A DNA stretch of 25,061 nt from contig CAZVEE010000050.1 in the NCBI GenBank assembly GCA_964625525.1, positions 1 to 25,061 on the forward strand, in the 5' to 3' direction. Positions 22,203 through 25,061 of the stretch are shown piece by piece (positions within the stretch are counted from its first letter, which is position 1; each line of letters opens with the position of its first letter). Both the position numbers and the translations under genes were made by a program. A model generated the notes under the pieces. It saw only the letters and a program-made list of their open reading frames with translations, ran no database searches and had not been told where the DNA came from. This DNA comes from CAZVEE01 sp964625525 (lineage in GTDB: Bacteria > Pseudomonadota > Alphaproteobacteria > JAJFIK01).

Positions 22203-24059
22203 TCAGCGCGTGGGTTCGCGCAGGCCCAGGGCCGCCAAGGCGTGGGCGACGATCTGAGGCGCGCCCAAGCCCACCTGCTGGAGCTGGTCACCGGGCTTGC
22301 CGTGATCGACGAAATAGTCGGGCAGGGTCAGGGGCCGGATGCGGCCCATAGCCGTATTCGGACCATCCTGGGTCAGGGCATGGAAAACTGCGGTGGCGAA
22401 GCCGCCCACGGCGCCTTCTTCAATCGTCAGCACCACTTCATGCTCGCGCGCCAGCCGCGACACCAGCGCCACATCAATGGGCTTGGCAAAGCGGGCATCG
22501 GCGACGGTCGTGGATACCCCTTGAGCCTCCAAGTCCTCCGCCGCTTTCATCGCATCGCCCAGGCGGGCGCCATAGGACAGAAGCGCCACCCGCGTGCCTT
22601 CTTTCACAACCCGGCCGCGGCCAATTTCGAGCGGAGTGCCGATGGCTGGTCGCTCAATACCCACACCCTCGCCGCGCGGGTAGCGGAAGGCGCAGGGGCG
22701 GTCGTCCAGCGCCACCGCCGTCGCCACCATATGCATCAACTCGGCCTCATCCGCCGCAGCCATGAGCACGAAGCCGGGCAAACAGCCCAGATAGGTGATG
22801 TCATAGGAGCCCTGGTGCGTCACCCCATCCGCGCCCACCAAACCAGCGCGATCAATAGCAAAGCGCACGGGCAGGCGCTGAATAGCGATGTCGTGCACCA
22901 CCTGATCATAGGCGCGCTGAAGGAAGGTCGAATAAATGGCCGCGAACGGGCGGAAGCCTTCGCAAGCCAGGCCGCCGCAGAAGGTCACCGCATGTTGTTC
23001 CGCAATGCCCACATCGAAGCAGCGATCCGGATGCGCTTTCAGGAATTTGTCGAGGCCGGTGCCCGACGGCATAGCGGCGGTGACAGCCACGATGCGATCA
23101 TCCGTGTTCGCATGGGCAATGAGCGCTTCGGCGAAGACATTCTGATAGGCTGGCGCATTGGGGGTCGGCTTGTGCTGTTTGCCTGAGGGCACATCGAATT
23201 TCGCGACGCCGTGATAGCGGTCGGCGGAGGCCTCGGCCGGTTCGTACCCCTTGCCCTTCTCGGTGACGATATGCAGGAAGACGGGCCCCGGCGCGGCATG
23301 GGCGCGCTCCAGGACTTCTACCAGCTCTTCTGTATCATGACCATCAAAGGGGCCAGCATATTGCACGCCCAGATCGTCCCACATGGTGCGGGTTTCAATG
23401 AAGCGGGGGAGGGCCTCACTGGCCAGGGCCTGCTCGCGGGTGCGCTTATCGGGCAGAGCCACGCGCAGCCCGTCCAGATAACGGCTGAGCGCGCCGGCGG
23501 GAGGCGCGATGGACATGTTGTTGTCGTTCAGGATGACGATCACATTGCGGTCGAGCCAGCCCACATTGTTCAGGCCCTCATAGGCCATGCCCGCGGTCAT
23601 GGCGCCATCGCCAACAATGGCGACGACCGGGTGATCCTCGTTCTGATAATCCCGCGCCATGGCGAAACCGAGAGCGGCGGAAATGGCTGTGGAGCTATGC
23701 GCGGCGCCGAAGCAATCGAACTCGCTTTCCTGGCGGGAGGTGAAGCCCGACAGGCCACCGCCCTGGCGCAGGGTCCGGATGCGGTCGCGCCGGCCGGTGA
23801 GCACCTTGTGCGGATAGCACTGGTGGCTCACATCCCACAGGATTTTCGCCTTGGGCGTTTCGAAGGCGTAATGGAGCGCGACTGTCAATTCCACGACACC
23901 GAGGCCGGCGCCCAGATGGCCCCCCGTGACTGACACCGCATCAATCACCTCGCGGCGGACTTCATCGGCCACTTGGGGCAGGCGTTCGCGCGGCAGGGCG
24001 CGCAGCACGTCAAGGGTGTCGAAAGTGTCGAGCAGCGGGGTCGTCGAAGTGTCAGTCAT
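22203..24059 (-). CDS. dxs: 1-deoxy-D-xylulose-5-phosphate synthase
   Basis: 618 residues, full length. It condenses pyruvate and glyceraldehyde 3-phosphate to DXP, the first step of the MEP isoprenoid pathway, with thiamine diphosphate. Seen: TGGHLGAGLGVVELTVALHY with His48, DVSHQCYPHKVLTGRRD (76-92), the ThDP motif GDGAMTAGMAYEGLNN (GDG at 150-152) ending at NDNNMSI, and in the transketolase domain FDVGIAEQHAVT with the activating Glu and GADGVTHQG. The frame also allows GTG at 24065, but the ATG at 24059 has aagga seven bases ahead. It follows ispA on the same strand with a 39-base gap (33 to the alternative GTG), forming the xseB-ispA-dxs cluster common in proteobacteria. Confidence 0.97.
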   Translation of the reverse strand: MTDTSTTPLLDTFDTLDVLRALPRERLPQVADEVRREVIDAVSVTGGHLGAGLGVVELTVALHYAFETPKAKILWDVSHQCYPHKVLTGRRDRIRTLRQGGGLSGFTSRQESEFDCFGAAHSSTAISAALGFAMARDYQNEDHPVVAIVGDGAMTAGMAYEGLNNVGWLDRNVIVILNDNNMSIAPPAGALSRYLDGLRVALPDKRTREQALASEALPRFIETRTMWDDLGVQYAGPFDGHDTEELVEVLERAHAAPGPVFLHIVTEKGKGYEPAEASADRYHGVAKFDVPSGKQHKPTPNAPAYQNVFAEALIAHANTDDRIVAVTAAMPSGTGLDKFLKAHPDRCFDVGIAEQHAVTFCGGLACEGFRPFAAIYSTFLQRAYDQVVHDIAIQRLPVRFAIDRAGLVGADGVTHQGSYDITYLGCLPGFVLMAAADEAELMHMVATAVALDDRPCAFRYPRGEGVGIERPAIGTPLEIGRGRVVKEGTRVALLSYGARLGDAMKAAEDLEAQGVSTTVADARFAKPIDVALVSRLAREHEVVLTIEEGAVGGFATAVFHALTQDGPNTAMGRIRPLTLPDYFVDHGKPGDQLQQVGLGAPQIVAHALAALGLREPTR

Positions 24060-24098
24060 ACGCACGTCCTTCGCCGGCTTGGCGCCGGGGTGTCCGGA

Positions 24099-24986
24099 TT
24101 AGGAAGATCGGGTGACGATGAAGCGAGCTACGTCGCGCAAAGGCGCGGCGCCCGTGTCAAAGCGGTCGAGATGCTCGCAGGCTTTTTCGCTCAGGCTCTT
24201 GGCCTTGTCGATGGCGCCGGCGAGGCCGAGCAGTTTGACGAAAGTGGCCTTGTCCATGTCGGCGTCCTGGCCGGCGGGTTTGCCGAGATCGGCCGCGGTG
24301 CCGGTTTCATCCAAAACGTCGTCCTGAATTTGGAACGCCAGACCCAGATCGTCCGTATAGCGGCGCAGGGCCGCGCGGTCCTCCGCCGGACCCTCGCCCA
24401 GAATGCAGCCGGCCTGACAGCCAAACGCGATCAAGGCCCCGGTTTTGAGGTTTTGCAACTCGGTGATGCCATCCAGATCGAGCCCGTCGCGCTCCGGTGA
24501 CAAGTCGATCATCTGTCCCCCAACCATACCGGCAGTGCCCGACGCAATGGCCAGTTCACGTACCAGTTCCATGCGCACGGCCGGGTCCGGGTGCGTGTGG
24601 GGATCGGCCATCACTTCAAAGGCTTGGGTCAAGAGGCCGTCACCGGCCAGGATCGCAGTGGCCTCGTCATACTGTTTGTGCACGGACGGGCGGCCACGGC
24701 GCAAGGCCGCGTCGTCCATAGCCGGCAGGTCGTCATGGATGAGGCTGTAGCAGTGGATCATCTCCAGGGCAGCCGCCGCGCGCAGCGAGCGCTCCGTAGG
24801 CACACCATAGAGATCGGCTGTGGTAACCACGAGGAAGGGGCGCAGACGTTTGCCGCCACCGAGCGCGCTGTAGCGCATGGCGTCGATGACGCGCCCGCGC
24901 GGGCCTTCGGCCGGCGGCAGCAGCGTGTCCAGGGTTTTGGTCACTGCGTCCGCGATGGCGCGCATGCGTTGGTCCAGATCGCTCAT
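24099..24986 (-). CDS. ispA: Farnesyl/geranyl diphosphate synthase (polyprenyl synthetase)
   Basis: 295 residues, typical of IspA. The first aspartate-rich motif is DDLPAMDD at 85-92 (DDxxxxD form of bacterial short-chain synthases), the second DDVLD at 222-226, with GGGKRLRP at 43-50 and the FQIQDDVLDETGTAADLGKPAGQD segment downstream. It adds isopentenyl diphosphate to DMAPP/GPP to give FPP. The residues before the first motif (MIHCYSLIHDD) contain the Cys/Tyr pair typical of FPP rather than longer-chain products. It lies between the xseB remnant and dxs on the same strand. Confidence 0.95.
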   Translation of the reverse strand: MSDLDQRMRAIADAVTKTLDTLLPPAEGPRGRVIDAMRYSALGGGKRLRPFLVVTTADLYGVPTERSLRAAAALEMIHCYSLIHDDLPAMDDAALRRGRPSVHKQYDEATAILAGDGLLTQAFEVMADPHTHPDPAVRMELVRELAIASGTAGMVGGQMIDLSPERDGLDLDGITELQNLKTGALIAFGCQAGCILGEGPAEDRAALRRYTDDLGLAFQIQDDVLDETGTAADLGKPAGQDADMDKATFVKLLGLAGAIDKAKSLSEKACEHLDRFDTGAAPLRDVARFIVTRSS

Positions 24987-25006
24987 GGCCGGGGGTCCGT
25001 CCTCTT

Positions 25007-25061
25007 TTATTCCGCCGCGGTTGTGGTGGCTTGGGCGTTGCGGTCTGCTTCGATTTGGGCG
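25007..25061 (-). CDS. xseB: C-terminal end of exodeoxyribonuclease VII small subunit (partial, cut by window edge)
   Basis: The minus strand shows AQIEADRNAQATTTAAE then a TAA at 25007-25009, 20 bases before the ispA ATG, with the rest of the gene outside the window. Seventeen residues are too few for a family match on their own; the charged helical sequence and the standard xseB-ispA-dxs order are the reasons for the call. XseB is a small subunit of ExoVII, which degrades single-stranded DNA. Confidence 0.55.
   Translation of the reverse strand, partial: AQIEADRNAQATTTAAE

Noticed and set aside
22242..23186. 314-codon plus-strand open frame
   Set aside because: Antisense to dxs, no recognisable domain.

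Overview
The window is GC-rich chromosomal DNA, most likely from an alphaproteobacterium. The support is the xseB-ispA-dxs gene order at the right end, the family profile of the genes (thiolase, acyl-CoA dehydrogenase, DECR-type SDR, MnmC fusion, YjbQ), and an intergenic double-hairpin repeat of a kind I recall from alphaproteobacterial genomes. The order cannot be fixed from sequence alone. It is draft or metagenome-derived: there is a run of exactly 100 N inside one gene, and the left edge lies inside a dispersed repeat.

Left part (1-4318): an N-terminally truncated dihydrofolate-reductase-like gene is joined to a partial repeat, followed by an 18-bp tandem repeat. Then comes a leftward unit read as outer-membrane barrel, haloalkane dehalogenase, PaaI-type thioesterase, cyclic-nucleotide-domain patatin phospholipase. 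The last three are tightly packed, with a GTGA overlap. Middle-left (4503-9245): YjbQ, an acyl-CoA dehydrogenase, the ~100-bp double-hairpin element, a GNAT acetyltransferase, a thiolase, an HPF/RaiA-type ribosome factor and a second GNAT. Acyl-CoA dehydrogenase, thiolase and the later dienoyl-CoA reductase suggest fatty-acid or related acyl-CoA breakdown.

Middle (9264-14759): a zinc-free NADP-dependent oxidoreductase (CurA type) diverges from a periplasmic redox pair, a DsbD/ScsB-like membrane thiol reductase and a secreted CPYV redoxin, closed by a strong terminator. A small uncharacterised coiled, charged protein follows, then a gene-poor stretch with three inverted repeats that all carry TGAC/GTCA arms.

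Right part (14760-20410): a leftward run of E1-alpha-like, E1-beta-like, Rieske oxygenase-like and MnmC genes. This is the most unusual segment. The E1-like pair lacks the thiamine-diphosphate motif and catalytic residues of its family, and the Rieske protein has Ser in place of one Fe-S cysteine plus a long Pro/Ala tail, yet all frames are intact. Rightmost (20648-25061): a DECR1-like SDR and an isoprenylcysteine-methyltransferase-like membrane protein interrupted by the N gap, then leftward xseB (partial), ispA and dxs for isoprenoid precursor synthesis. I found no rRNA, tRNA, CRISPR, phage or transposase genes.
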